The position numbers and the translations under genes are program-made. Shown here piece after piece: positions 9,443 to 18,919 of a stretch of DNA of 64,000 bases. The notes beneath the pieces are model-generated. The model saw nothing but the letters and a program-made list of their open reading frames with translations. It did not search any database and had not been told where the DNA came from. Origin of the DNA: Dinghuibacter sp035492835 (GTDB taxonomy: Bacteria > Bacteroidota > Bacteroidia > Chitinophagales > Chitinophagaceae); assembly GCF_035492835.1 (NCBI RefSeq), contig NZ_DATJIY010000125.1, positions 1 to 64,000 of the forward strand. Direction: 5' to 3'. The stretch's first letter is position 1. Every line of letters starts with the position of its first letter.

Positions 9443-11755
9443 TCAATCAAAAAACACCCCGCTCATTGCCGCATTGTCCCCCCGCACCTGGTCGATCCGG
9501 AGCCTGATGCTCCCATGAAACCTGAAAACGAGGTATTTCCCGCGCCGGTAGTTACGGATCATTTGGACGGGAGCGATCAAATTCAGCGACCCAAGGTCAA
9601 AAACCTCTACGGCGCTCCGCCTGCCCTTGCCATCCCAATCCAGGAAATACAGGGCGATCCGGTGTTCCGCCGTATCGGTTGTGCCAATATCCATGGTCAT
9701 GGTCTGCTGACAGGCAGTTGGATCGCGCGTGACGATGGCGCCTAAGGTATCGCCTTGCTTGTTCAACCTGATCCGCGAGACAAAGGACGGTATCCGTTCA
9801 AGATTTTTACCCTTGTCATAATAATTGAATAAGACATACCCCTCCTGGCCATATTTGCCTTTCCAATTCCCTTTGGTAAGGCTGTCCTGTTTGAATTTGG
9901 TAATCGTATAGTCCCAGCCGGCGGGTGAAGCTTTAACGGGTTTGTTCAGGGAACCATAGATCAGTTTCCAGTGATAGCGGCCGGGCGGCAATGCCCTGAG
10001 GACAAGACCGCCATCCTCCTGTCCGGCGCCGCCCAGGAGCTTGCCGTTCAACCAGGCGGCCTTTAACCTGCCGGCGAGCGGTATGACTACGGTCTCCGCC
10101 TCGGTCCCGTCCGGCACCACGAGGCTACCCGTGCCGGCAGCGACGTTCACGTCGACACAAATCAACCCATTACCCGTCGGTGTGGCGCCCCGGACAAACG
10201 TCAGGCCCGATCCGACATGCGGGATCACCTGGAACTTCTTGAATCCGGGACTCAACGCCTTTATACCCAGCACCTCTTCGGACAGCCATGGCACGACCCC
10301 CGCGCTCCACGGATGGGTAAGGCTGGTGTAACCGCACTGGTTGTTCACGGGGGCGCCGTTCCTGCCGAGGATGGCATTCCAGCTGGGTCTGTACACCTCG
10401 AAAAAGGTGGTGCCTCCGTAGGCGATCTGACCGCCCCAGCAATCCCTTATGGCGCCGAGGGCGTCATCGTACCTGCCCATATTCGCCAGCGCCTGGATGA
10501 CAAAGAACTCGTTGAAGGGCGAATAGGATAACCGGTTGACCCTGCTGTCGAAGCCGCGCCGGTATAAAGCATCGTTTTCCGCGGGGGAGCACATCCCGGT
10601 ATTGACCGCATCCGCGGCGGCGTGCAAACCGAATCCGCTCACCCAGGCCTTTTCGGAACGGATTTCTTCAAACTTCCGGTCCGCCCAGCGATCGTACTTC
10701 TCCCGGGAATCATCCCTCCCCAGCGCCGCCGCCAACCGGCCGAAGGCTTTCCAGCAACGGATGGCCAGCATTTGATAGGCGTGGGTGGTCTCCGGGTTGT
10801 CCGGGTTTTCAAAACCGGCGCCCAGTCGCTCATCCCATCCATAAAATCCCAAATTTCCAGGCTGTTCAAATCTCTCGTAAGCTTTGGCCAGCTTCGCTTC
10901 GGCATTCCCGAAATAGGCCCTGGCAAACGCCGTATCGCCGGAATAGCCGACATAGTCGACAAGGCTCAATACCCAGTACAGCGCATAGCTGGCAATACCA
11001 TTGTCAAGGGTAGCCGTATGGGCGAGGTTCTTCTTCACCACGTCAAAATTCCCAAAGGCCACCAGCGAAGCGGCCTGTGACGGGTAGGCGTCACCCGTCC
11101 ATGAGATACGGTCGCTTCTTTCCATCAATATCGCCCCGAGGTAGTCTTTCATGATGTTGAGCTTGACCGTATAGGCGCCGGTATACCAGATCCTGTTCAA
11201 TATACTGTCGCTACAATCAAAGCTGCCCTGGTAGTTCGTCGGCTTGACCTGGCACACCAATCGAAAATCCCGGAGCGTCCACCGCCGCCGGTGGGTCACG
11301 ACGTGCAACCAGCCAAACCGGACGCCCTCGTATAGCTCCGGATTCAGTTCTAGCCGGTAGGTATTTCCGTGCCGGACGGGCGCTAGGGTCTTGAAACGAT
11401 GTACCGCCCCTTCATTGACGACCGCGGGCTCGTTGTACTCGCTGATACTAAGCTCGATACTATCGGGGACGCCGGTCGACTCGAATTCGAGCCAGCCGGC
11501 ATTGGTTTGTCCAAAATCAAACCGGATGTCACCGGCGCCGTTGACGACGATGACCCGCCCGCGCTTGAAATGCTCCATATCGAAACTACCGGGCGAACCG
11601 GTATAATAGGACTTAGGCAGCAGCCAATAGTGTTCAAGGCTGTCGTCCGCCGTCGGATGGGCCCAATGGCGGTTGAAAATAGGATCGGGGGACTGCGCAA
11701 AAACACCGCCGGCACAGCCTGTCGCCCATAAAAGGAAAAAGGAAAATCGGTACAT
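9443..11755 (-). CDS. GH78-like alpha-L-rhamnosidase family protein, secreted
   Basis: The ATG at 11755 (MYRFSFFLLWATGCAGGVFAQ, signal peptide) is preferred to the TTG five codons upstream. About 770 residues: a beta-sandwich N-terminal region, an (alpha/alpha)6 barrel (about 190-520), a beta C-domain, and an extra C-terminal module of about 150 residues (from WDYTITKFKQDS) that I do not recognise. In the barrel the motif reads ERSDRISWTGDAYPS. This keeps W-x-G-D and a D at the place of the general acid E in classical enzymes, whose motif is DCPxRERLGWTGD, so it belongs to a divergent subgroup. Rhamnose release from glycans is the likely role but is not certain. It is divergent from an esterase gene. 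Confidence 0.82.
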   Translation of the reverse strand: MYRFSFFLLWATGCAGGVFAQSPDPIFNRHWAHPTADDSLEHYWLLPKSYYTGSPGSFDMEHFKRGRVIVVNGAGDIRFDFGQTNAGWLEFESTGVPDSIELSISEYNEPAVVNEGAVHRFKTLAPVRHGNTYRLELNPELYEGVRFGWLHVVTHRRRWTLRDFRLVCQVKPTNYQGSFDCSDSILNRIWYTGAYTVKLNIMKDYLGAILMERSDRISWTGDAYPSQAASLVAFGNFDVVKKNLAHTATLDNGIASYALYWVLSLVDYVGYSGDTAFARAYFGNAEAKLAKAYERFEQPGNLGFYGWDERLGAGFENPDNPETTHAYQMLAIRCWKAFGRLAAALGRDDSREKYDRWADRKFEEIRSEKAWVSGFGLHAAADAVNTGMCSPAENDALYRRGFDSRVNRLSYSPFNEFFVIQALANMGRYDDALGAIRDCWGGQIAYGGTTFFEVYRPSWNAILGRNGAPVNNQCGYTSLTHPWSAGVVPWLSEEVLGIKALSPGFKKFQVIPHVGSGLTFVRGATPTGNGLICVDVNVAAGTGSLVVPDGTEAETVVIPLAGRLKAAWLNGKLLGGAGQEDGGLVLRALPPGRYHWKLIYGSLNKPVKASPAGWDYTITKFKQDSLTKGNWKGKYGQEGYVLFNYYDKGKNLERIPSFVSRIRLNKQGDTLGAIVTRDPTACQQTMTMDIGTTDTAEHRIALYFLDWDGKGRRSAVEVFDLGSLNLIAPVQMIRNYRRGKYLVFRFHGSIRLRIDQVRGDNAAMSGVFFD

Positions 11756-11863
11756 GGTATAAAATCCCAAGATAATACCCCGTTACCCGGCCAAGCTCTC
11801 CAAACCGACCAATTTATTGCATTTTTTGACATATCCGGACCCAGGAACTCGTAAATTCCGCTC

Positions 11864-13441
11864 ATGAAAAAGATCCTGTATCTCGCGATTGTCTCCCTCG
11901 CAATGGTCTCGGCGAAAGCCCAGCAAACCGTCATCCCCCTGTACACCGGCGCCGCCCCCGGCTCCGAAAAATGGACATGGACCGAGGCCGAGAACGACAG
12001 CAATATGTACCACGCCCACACCATCTATAACGTCAGCAAACCCACGCTCACCCTCTACCCGGCCGACAGCACCGTATGGCCGACCGGAACGGCCGTGATC
12101 GTTTGCCCCGGCGGCGGTTTCCAGTCGCTATCCATCATGCAGGAAGGCTACGCCGTGGTAAAGTGGCTGCAACACAAAGGGATTACGGCTTTCCTGCTGA
12201 AATACAGGCTGAATCATACCATCGGTCATGATCCATACAAACAGGAAAACGAGGAGCGCGGTAAAAATGAACCCGAAAGGGCCAAAATCATCCAGATGGC
12301 GATAGCCGACGCCCGGCAAGCCATTGCCTATGTCCGTAGGCACGCCTCGGAATACGGCGTACGGCCCGATCGTATCGGGATCATCGGTTTTTCAGCCGGG
12401 GGTACCCTGGCAGCGTCCTGCGCATACGGCTACACGGCGGACACCAGGCCCGACTTCGCAGCGCCCGTCTATGCTTATTTCCCGCCGGAAATGCAACAAA
12501 CCCCACCCGTCGACGCTCCGCCGGTGTTTATCGCTGCCGCGAGCGATGACGGTTTTAATTTGGAGACACACAGTACTGCGCTATATGACACCTGGATCAA
12601 GTCAAAACATTCCGCCGAGCTTCATATTTATGCCAAGGGCGGTCATGGGTTTGGCATGAACGAGCAGGGGTTGCCATCGGATAGCTGGAAAGACCGGTTT
12701 GCCGATTGGCTCGATCTGAAAGGATACCTGAAACCGATCACCGATAAGAAACCCAAAGCGATGGAACGGGCGGAGAATTTCGCCAATTTCCAGAAATACT
12801 TCGAGAACCTGCTCCATACCGACTGGCCCTGGCTCACCAAATATGCCGATGCCAACGCCAAAGTCCCCCCACCCACGCCCGGCGAAAAACGCGTAGTGTT
12901 CATGGGTAACTCCATCACCGAAAACTGGGGTAGTATGGATTCTTCCTTCTTTAAGGACAACGGCTATATCTGTCGCGGTATCGGCGGACAGGTATCGGCG
13001 CAGATGCTGGTCCGCTTCCGCGAAGACGTGATCGACCTGCATCCGGTAGCCGTTGTCATAGAAGCCGGGACCAACGACATCGCCGAAAACAGGGGCCCCG
13101 TTCCGCTGGAAGACGTATTTGGCAACATCGTCTCCATGTGTGAATTGGCCAGGGCCAACGGTATCAAGGTAGTCATCGGTGCGGTGCTACCCGCAAGCGA
13201 CTTCAACTGGCACCACGGTCTCGACCCCGCCGAAAAGATAAAGACCCTGAATGCCATGCTGAAAAACTATGCGGAGAAAAACCACATCGTATACGTCGAT
13301 TACTGGTCCGCCGTCGTCATGGACGACAAAAAAGGCATGAAACCCGAGCTGACCTTGGACGGGACGGTACATCCCAACCTCAGCGGGTATAAGATAATGG
13401 AGCCATTGGTCAAAGAGGGCATCAGGACAGCGCTACAATAA
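11864..13441 (+). CDS. Two-domain secreted esterase: alpha/beta hydrolase fused to SGNH hydrolase
   Basis: A 525-residue protein with signal peptide (MKKILYLAIVSLAMVSAKAQ). The N-terminal half (about 30-285) is an acetyl-xylan-esterase-like alpha/beta hydrolase: oxyanion segment CPGGGFQS, nucleophile GFSAGG (about residue 173), and the catalytic His in KGGHGFGM. The C-terminal half (about 330-525) is an SGNH/GDSL esterase: block I FMGNSITENW (about 347), block II GIGGQVSAQM, block III GTND (about 402), block V DGTVHPN (about 499). Both catalytic sets look intact. Families of both types remove acetyl groups from xylan and similar glycans. It sits beside GH20 and GH78-like genes, so a role in deacetylating plant or microbial polysaccharide is plausible. 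Its 3' end overlaps the facing response-regulator gene by nine bases. Confidence 0.93.
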   Translation: MKKILYLAIVSLAMVSAKAQQTVIPLYTGAAPGSEKWTWTEAENDSNMYHAHTIYNVSKPTLTLYPADSTVWPTGTAVIVCPGGGFQSLSIMQEGYAVVKWLQHKGITAFLLKYRLNHTIGHDPYKQENEERGKNEPERAKIIQMAIADARQAIAYVRRHASEYGVRPDRIGIIGFSAGGTLAASCAYGYTADTRPDFAAPVYAYFPPEMQQTPPVDAPPVFIAAASDDGFNLETHSTALYDTWIKSKHSAELHIYAKGGHGFGMNEQGLPSDSWKDRFADWLDLKGYLKPITDKKPKAMERAENFANFQKYFENLLHTDWPWLTKYADANAKVPPPTPGEKRVVFMGNSITENWGSMDSSFFKDNGYICRGIGGQVSAQMLVRFREDVIDLHPVAVVIEAGTNDIAENRGPVPLEDVFGNIVSMCELARANGIKVVIGAVLPASDFNWHHGLDPAEKIKTLNAMLKNYAEKNHIVYVDYWSAVVMDDKKGMKPELTLDGTVHPNLSGYKIMEPLVKEGIRTALQ

Positions 13442-14122
13442 CTTATCCAGTCCGAGCCTTGACCGAAGGGCCTCGCGATAAGTGCTACCAATGGGGATCT
13501 TCACCCCCGCGACCGTCACCTGGTGCACCTCGATCGTCGTAATGTGCCTGATCGCCACCACGAAGGACTTATGAACCCGTACAAAATCCGCTGCCGGCAC
13601 CAGGTCGAAGACGTCGACCATGTTTTCCCGGACGAGGATATCCCTGTCCGCTAAATGGACGGTGATGTAGTTCCCCTCCTTCTCCAGAAAAAGGATATCC
13701 CGCACCCTGACCTGGTACGTCTGCGGCCCGCTTTTGATAAAAAGAGCCGGGGGCTCGCCCAGCGCGACGGCAACGCTCGCAACCGCTTTGTTTACCGCCG
13801 CCAGGAACCGCTCGAATGTAATGGGCTTTAACAAATAGTCCACCGCATGGAGGGTATAGCTCTCCACCGCATAGTGGCTATACGCGGTCGTAAAAATGAC
13901 CATCGGCCTGGGGGAGAGGGTTTGCAACAGCTGCATCCCGCTCAAATCGGGCATATTGATATCCAGGAAAACGAGATCGACCTTTTCCAGGCCGAGGTAT
14001 TCGACGGCCTTGACCGGTTCGCGGAAAACCGCTTTCAGATCCACGAGATCGCTCTTGGAGCAATACCGTCCGATCACCTCCAGGGCCATGGGCTCGTCAT
14101 CGACGGCGATACAGGTAATCAA
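13433..14122 (-). CDS. Response regulator with LytTR DNA-binding domain
   Basis: A 229-residue protein. The receiver domain (1-120) has the acidic pocket VDDE (residues 8-10), the phosphorylation site Asp54 in VFLDINMPD, and the conserved Lys in LLKPI. The LytTR domain (about 135-229) contains the usual FLEKEGNYITVHL and FVRVHKSFVVA segments that bind direct repeats in DNA. It overlaps the kinase gene by four bases, so the two proteins form a two-component system. The likely targets are local, because the GLPGLI/outer-membrane operon begins divergently just beyond the kinase gene, but this is inference. Confidence 0.95.
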   Translation of the reverse strand: MITCIAVDDEPMALEVIGRYCSKSDLVDLKAVFREPVKAVEYLGLEKVDLVFLDINMPDLSGMQLLQTLSPRPMVIFTTAYSHYAVESYTLHAVDYLLKPITFERFLAAVNKAVASVAVALGEPPALFIKSGPQTYQVRVRDILFLEKEGNYITVHLADRDILVRENMVDVFDLVPAADFVRVHKSFVVAIRHITTIEVHQVTVAGVKIPIGSTYREALRSRLGLDKLL

Positions 14123-15264
14123 GCTAAATCAATTTGCAGGTTCACGGAATATTCTCTCTCCCGCGGCGCGGCCGTCAGCGTATATCTACCGGGATACACC
14201 AGCTCCAGCCTGCGCCGTACATTGTCGAGGCCGATGCCGCCCTCTTCGTCCGAAAGCCTTTTAACGACGCCGTGATCGGTATTCTCACAGGTAAAGACCA
14301 GTTTATTCCCTTCCACCATTATACCCACGTCGATCCGCGAATGGCGGCCGATCGACACGCCATGTTTGAAAGCGTTTTCCAGGAAGGGGACAAACAACAT
14401 CGGGGCGACAGCGACCCCTGCGGCGAGGGCCGGCGCGGGATGACGGAACACGACGGCGACTTCACTGTCCGCATAACGCAGCTTGTGGAGCGCGATGCAG
14501 TCCTTGAGGTACGCGATTTCCCGTTGAAGGGAAACCGTCTCCGTATTGCTTTCATAGATCATGTACCGCATCATACCCGATAAAGTTGAGATGCCGTCGG
14601 CCAGATCGTCATTCCCTTTTCTTTGCGCCATCGAGAACAGGTTGTTCAGCGTGTTGAAAAGGAAATGCGGGTTGATCTGGGACCTCAGGAACCTGATCTC
14701 CGTGCTGAGCTGCTGCGCTTCGGCGTGGCTGCGACGCAAGTCGTTCCGTATCCATTCCTTGATAAAAAAATAGGCCACGGTGATCCCCAATATCGACAGA
14801 AAAACGGCTGCCATAGCCAACTGCATCCCCGTCCAGTCGCCGGCCGATAAGACCGGCGGCGCCGGGAACGGGGTACCGTCCGGAAGATAATGCACCGGCT
14901 TGGGCAGCCCCGGCGGATAACCGGCATGACCGATCAACAGCCGGATCACGATATAATTCCCGCCAAACAATAGCATAGCCCAACCGGCGACGATCGCTAC
15001 GCCCGGCCCCCTGCTTTTTAGCCGAATGACCCTGGGGAACAAGAAGAGGACATTGCCATAGAATAACAGCATCAATGCAGTCAGGACCACCCACAGGTGG
15101 GGAAAGGATGTGCGACCGTCTATGCCCAGCAGGCTGCCGGATGACTTCCCGACAAGGATTTTAAAAGAGTACATCGTAAGCGCCTTCAACGCATAGTAGA
15201 CCCCCGCCCAGAAAAGGGCGTGGATAACCGCCTCGATAAGGCCCCGGACTCTTTTACCGTTCAT
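14119..15264 (-). CDS. LytS-type sensor histidine kinase
   Basis: A 381-residue membrane kinase. The N-terminal half has about four transmembrane segments with a short proline-rich loop (PPGLPKPVHYLPDGTPFPAPP) between the third and fourth. The His_kinase domain carries SQINPHFLFNTLNNLFSM with the phosphorylated His near residue 200, followed by a HATPase_c domain (PMLFVPFLENAFKHG; EGGIGLDNVRRRLELVY). No PAS or other sensor domain is visible, so the signal may be read in the membrane. It is co-transcribed with the LytTR regulator. A perfect -7 element sits only five bases before the ATG. Confidence 0.94.
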   Translation of the reverse strand: MNGKRVRGLIEAVIHALFWAGVYYALKALTMYSFKILVGKSSGSLLGIDGRTSFPHLWVVLTALMLLFYGNVLFLFPRVIRLKSRGPGVAIVAGWAMLLFGGNYIVIRLLIGHAGYPPGLPKPVHYLPDGTPFPAPPVLSAGDWTGMQLAMAAVFLSILGITVAYFFIKEWIRNDLRRSHAEAQQLSTEIRFLRSQINPHFLFNTLNNLFSMAQRKGNDDLADGISTLSGMMRYMIYESNTETVSLQREIAYLKDCIALHKLRYADSEVAVVFRHPAPALAAGVAVAPMLFVPFLENAFKHGVSIGRHSRIDVGIMVEGNKLVFTCENTDHGVVKRLSDEEGGIGLDNVRRRLELVYPGRYTLTAAPREREYSVNLQIDLA

Positions 15265-15269
15265 GGAGA

Positions 15270-15277
15270 CAAATATA
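15270..15277 (-). promoter_or_regulatory. Bacteroidota -7 element for the kinase/regulator operon
   Basis: On the minus strand this reads TATATTTG, a perfect match to TAnnTTTG. It ends five bases before the kinase ATG at 15264, so transcription would start at or next to the start codon. A TTTG for the -33 position lies 25 bases further upstream, which is wider than usual. Confidence 0.5.
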
Positions 15278-15373
15278 TCATATGGCGTCAGACCCGCCTA
15301 CGCAAAGATGCGAACGGCCGGTTTTTGACATCCCGGCAAAGGATAACAAAAACCCCCTATTCGCCCCGACGGC

Positions 15374-15404
15374 TTTTTAACGCCGGGACCATCCCGTAGA
15401 CTTG
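15374..15404 (+). promoter_or_regulatory. Candidate promoter for the GLPGLI/outer-membrane operon
   Basis: TTTTT followed after 18 bases by TAGACTTG, each one mismatch from the Bacteroidota consensus (TTTG at -33, TAnnTTTG at -7). The downstream ATG at 15417 would have a leader of about ten bases or less. Confidence 0.38.
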
Positions 15405-15416
15405 CTTCAAAAAAAC

Positions 15417-16202
15417 ATGAAACTACTACTCCCCCTCGTCCTATCGCTCGCGGCCGTCAGCGCCTCCGCGCAGCGACCCGACGCCGCGCGCATCGCCATC
15501 CGTTACAAATTCCTGCACGTCCGGGACACGACCCACCGGGACAGACCCTATACCGAAAATATGATCCTGCTCGTCGGGAGCACATCGGGCGTGTATAAAT
15601 CCAACGAAGGCCCCGCGCAACAACAGGTGTCGAACAATCCCGACGGTACGACCCGGACTAACATGCATTTTTTCGGGACGCACGTCGAGTACTATCAATT
15701 CCCCCACGAAAAGAAACTGATCAGGGCAGACTGGATCCCAATGACCACCTTTATCATCACCGACGCGCTGCCGGCAATCGACTGGCATATCATGAAAGAC
15801 ACCGCCTCCTTTGGCGGTCTCCATTGCCAAAAAGCAACGGCGCATGTCAAGGGAAGGGACTATACGGTGTGGTTCTGTCCCGACCTGCCCCTGCACATCG
15901 GCCCCTGGAAACTAAACGGTTTGCCCGGCGTCATCGTCGAGGCCTATGACGCAAAGAACGAAGTCAGGTTCACCTTTGACGGCGTCGTTACACCGGCCCA
16001 GACGGCCATCCTGCCACCGGCAAAGGGCGTTAAAACCACCGACAAGGACTTCGCCAATTTGCAGGAAACAGCCAGGAAAGACCCCGAGGCCTATTCAAAG
16101 CTGATGGCGCAGTACAACGTCGGTAACGGACCCAAAGTCGATATCAAACCCGGCTCGGGACCCGTCATCAACAACCCTATCGAGCTACCCGAGTACAAAT
16201 GA
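15417..16202 (+). CDS. GLPGLI family secreted protein
   Basis: The ATG at 15417 (MKLLLPLVLSLAAVSASAQ) begins at the signal peptide; the upstream TTG in frame lies inside the predicted promoter. The 261-residue product contains the family's name-giving motif as NGLPGVIVEAYDAKNEV (about residue 168). Family knowledge: these Bacteroidota proteins are exported and commonly encoded directly before a TonB-like outer-membrane protein; their biochemical role is not established. Here the stop overlaps the start of the next gene by four bases, so the pair is surely one unit. A LytTR two-component system is divergently encoded just upstream. Confidence 0.88.
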   Translation: MKLLLPLVLSLAAVSASAQRPDAARIAIRYKFLHVRDTTHRDRPYTENMILLVGSTSGVYKSNEGPAQQQVSNNPDGTTRTNMHFFGTHVEYYQFPHEKKLIRADWIPMTTFIITDALPAIDWHIMKDTASFGGLHCQKATAHVKGRDYTVWFCPDLPLHIGPWKLNGLPGVIVEAYDAKNEVRFTFDGVVTPAQTAILPPAKGVKTTDKDFANLQETARKDPEAYSKLMAQYNVGNGPKVDIKPGSGPVINNPIELPEYK

Positions 16203-18805
16203 AAATGATCTTGATCGCCGTGGCAATCTCGGTCTGCGCGTCCTCTTTTGGCCAGGCGATAAAGGGCACGATAAAAGACAGTACCGGCCTCGGCATCCCC
16301 AATGCCAGCATAAACCTCCGGTCGCAGGGCGTCATCGTCGCCTATACGGCCACCGACACCGGGGGTGCATACACGTTGCACCCCCCTTCCGGTCTGACGC
16401 CAAACGATCTCGCACTGGAGGTACGCTGTATCGGCTACCAGGAACAAACCATTCCCGTAAGAGCGCTACCCGCCACGATCGATTGTACGCTGGCCATGTC
16501 GGCCAGCGAGCTGGCGCCGTTGGTCATCCGGGATAACCGGCCGGTGCTGCACTCCCATGGCGACACCCTCGACTACAAGGTCACCGACTTCAGGAGCGTC
16601 CAGGACAGGGTGATAGGAGACGTGATCAAACGGCTGCCGGGCATTTCGGTCACTTCGGACGGAACCATCTATTACAATGGCAGGGCCATCTCCGGCGTAT
16701 ACATCGGAGGAGACAACCTCCTCGACGACAACTACAGCATCGCTACGACCTCCGTCCCGGCTGACAAGGTCGATAAGGTGCAGGTGATCGACAACATCCA
16801 GCCGATCAAGGTGCTGCAAAACAAAGTAAATACTAATGACGTGGCGCTCAACCTGGTCATGAATAAAACGGCCAGGTTGCACGTGATGGGCCAGGAAAGC
16901 ATCGGCGCCGGGCTACCGGGCAACTACGATGCGGACCTGAAAGCCATGGCCTTCAAAAACGACTACAAGGCCATCAACTATCTGGAGGGTAACAATACGG
17001 GGTATGACCTCCGGCAGGAGCTGGTGTCGCACAACGCTTCGGCCGGTCAACAACGTCTGGGCGCCGATATACCCACCCCGTTACTTTCCCTCGGCGCCGC
17101 AAACGACCCGGCGCTCTCGCGCCAGCGGTATCTCTTTGACCGGTCCGGGATGTTGAACGCCAACGACCTGGTCGACCTGCGGCACGACTGGCAGCTCCGG
17201 CTGAACGCCTGGAACCTGCGGGACCGCGAGCGCCAGGACTATAGCCAGGTCACGAGCACATACCTGCCCGGCGACACCGTCCGCTATGCCGGGACGCAAC
17301 ACAACCAGCTAAATTCCGGTTGGCTCCGCGCACAATTCACCGCGACGCTCAACAGCAGTACATGCTACCTGAATAACGTCACGCTGGTGAATGACAACCG
17401 GTGGACTGATTATTCCCATGTCAACACCAATGGTTCGCCGATGGACCAGGCGCTCAGGGACAACGCCCTCGGCTTTTCCAATGAATTCAATTGGATGCGT
17501 ACGGTCGAGTCGGACCATATCATCCAGGCCTACTCCTATGTCAGCCGCATGACCGAACCCGAAACCCGGTCGATCGGACCGTCGTACAACGACTCGCTGT
17601 TCAATCATGGCGCGCCCTACGCGCAGTTGATCCAGACCGTCGATGTACCTACCTGGTACACCAACGACTATGTCTCGTTCAAGGTCCCGGGCGATGTCAT
17701 GACCCGGAGCTTTAGGGCGGGTTTCAGCGAACAATCGCAAATGCTCACCTCGAACCTGAACGCCGCCTTCGATAGCGCGGCCAACAACTTGTCCTGGGAA
17801 AAAAAGAAGGCATACGCCGAAGCCGCCTTTGACATCGTCGGCCAAAAACTCAGGGCCACCCTGACCCTGCCCTTCACCTACCAGCAGCTCCACTATGCCG
17901 ATCCCGGTTATGCGCTTGACAAGAAGTTGACCCGCTGTTATTTCAATCCAGAGTTGATCGGCAAATACAAGGCCGGCCCCGAAAACTTCGTGACCTTCCG
18001 GTACGGTTACCGGAACCAGACGGGAAGTATCGAGGACGTGTATCAAGGCTACCTCCTCAAGGACTACAGGACCTTAAGCGCCAATAGTCCGGACCTCACG
18101 CTCCGCCAGAATCAGGAGGCCGCCACCGGTTATTACTACCGGAAAGCCATGAGGCTCTTTTTCTGGAGTCTGAGCCTGGCATACAATCGTATCGGCGCCA
18201 ATAATATTGCCTCGGACATTATCACCGATAGCTACCAGCGGCTCGTGATGTTGCCATTCCGTAACCACACCGATTCGTGGACGGTGGATGGAACCATCAG
18301 CAAATATTCCTTTGCTTTGCAAACGACGTTTAGCGGTGAAGTCAGATGGCAGGACAACCGCTCCATACAGTTTCAGAATGGCGCCTTGCTACCCTTCAAC
18401 ACCACGGTCAGCGTTCTGAACCTTGGCATGGAAACGAAATGGAGCGACCCGCTCCGTTTCAGCTACCGCGTCACCGGGACCCGAACGGCGTCCACGACCC
18501 GTATAGACCAATGGCTCCAACAATCGACCATCTTCTACAACCCAAAACCAGACCTGCAGTTCAAGCTGTCCGGCGAATATTACTATACGCACAGCGGCGC
18601 GAACCCGGATCTGAATTATTTTTTCGCCGACGCCTCTCTCAGATACCACTGCACAAAACGGAATATCGACTGGGAGCTGGACGCCACCAACATCCTGGAT
18701 GTGAGGACCTACAAGGCCGTTACCCTGGTAGCCAACACATTTACAGCCAGTTCATACGCCTTACCGGGGAGAATCATCCTCCTGAAAATCGTATTCACGC
18801 TGTAA
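16199..18805 (+). CDS. Outer-membrane beta-barrel (TonB-dependent-receptor-like) protein with carboxypeptidase-regulatory domain
   Basis: An 868-residue protein with a short signal peptide (MKMILIAVAISVCASSFGQ), a CarboxypepD_reg-like beta domain (about 20-105), a plug-like domain (DVIKRLPGISV; YYNGRAISGVYIGGDNLL, about 140-230) and a long beta-barrel ending IILLKIVFTL. The plug resembles that of GLPGLI-linked outer-membrane proteins rather than SusC: it has no SusC-type signature. It overlaps the GLPGLI gene by four bases. Likely role: transport or assembly at the outer membrane together with the GLPGLI protein. The substrate is unknown. Confidence 0.88.
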   Translation: MKMILIAVAISVCASSFGQAIKGTIKDSTGLGIPNASINLRSQGVIVAYTATDTGGAYTLHPPSGLTPNDLALEVRCIGYQEQTIPVRALPATIDCTLAMSASELAPLVIRDNRPVLHSHGDTLDYKVTDFRSVQDRVIGDVIKRLPGISVTSDGTIYYNGRAISGVYIGGDNLLDDNYSIATTSVPADKVDKVQVIDNIQPIKVLQNKVNTNDVALNLVMNKTARLHVMGQESIGAGLPGNYDADLKAMAFKNDYKAINYLEGNNTGYDLRQELVSHNASAGQQRLGADIPTPLLSLGAANDPALSRQRYLFDRSGMLNANDLVDLRHDWQLRLNAWNLRDRERQDYSQVTSTYLPGDTVRYAGTQHNQLNSGWLRAQFTATLNSSTCYLNNVTLVNDNRWTDYSHVNTNGSPMDQALRDNALGFSNEFNWMRTVESDHIIQAYSYVSRMTEPETRSIGPSYNDSLFNHGAPYAQLIQTVDVPTWYTNDYVSFKVPGDVMTRSFRAGFSEQSQMLTSNLNAAFDSAANNLSWEKKKAYAEAAFDIVGQKLRATLTLPFTYQQLHYADPGYALDKKLTRCYFNPELIGKYKAGPENFVTFRYGYRNQTGSIEDVYQGYLLKDYRTLSANSPDLTLRQNQEAATGYYYRKAMRLFFWSLSLAYNRIGANNIASDIITDSYQRLVMLPFRNHTDSWTVDGTISKYSFALQTTFSGEVRWQDNRSIQFQNGALLPFNTTVSVLNLGMETKWSDPLRFSYRVTGTRTASTTRIDQWLQQSTIFYNPKPDLQFKLSGEYYYTHSGANPDLNYFFADASLRYHCTKRNIDWELDATNILDVRTYKAVTLVANTFTASSYALPGRIILLKIVFTL

Positions 18806-18919
18806 ACGTTTTTTGTATATTGATCACCAGTCACCTACCAGATTATCCCCCCGCCCCCTCACCTCCGCAACCTCGTCCAGTGCTTCTGGGCACCGGAGAG
18901 CACGAGTTCAGGCGGGCTT

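Noticed and set aside
18806..18919. Possible RNA gene or element remnant in the gap after the outer-membrane protein gene
   Set aside because: Only imperfect complementarity (around CTCGT and GCACGAG); no tRNA or known RNA pattern.
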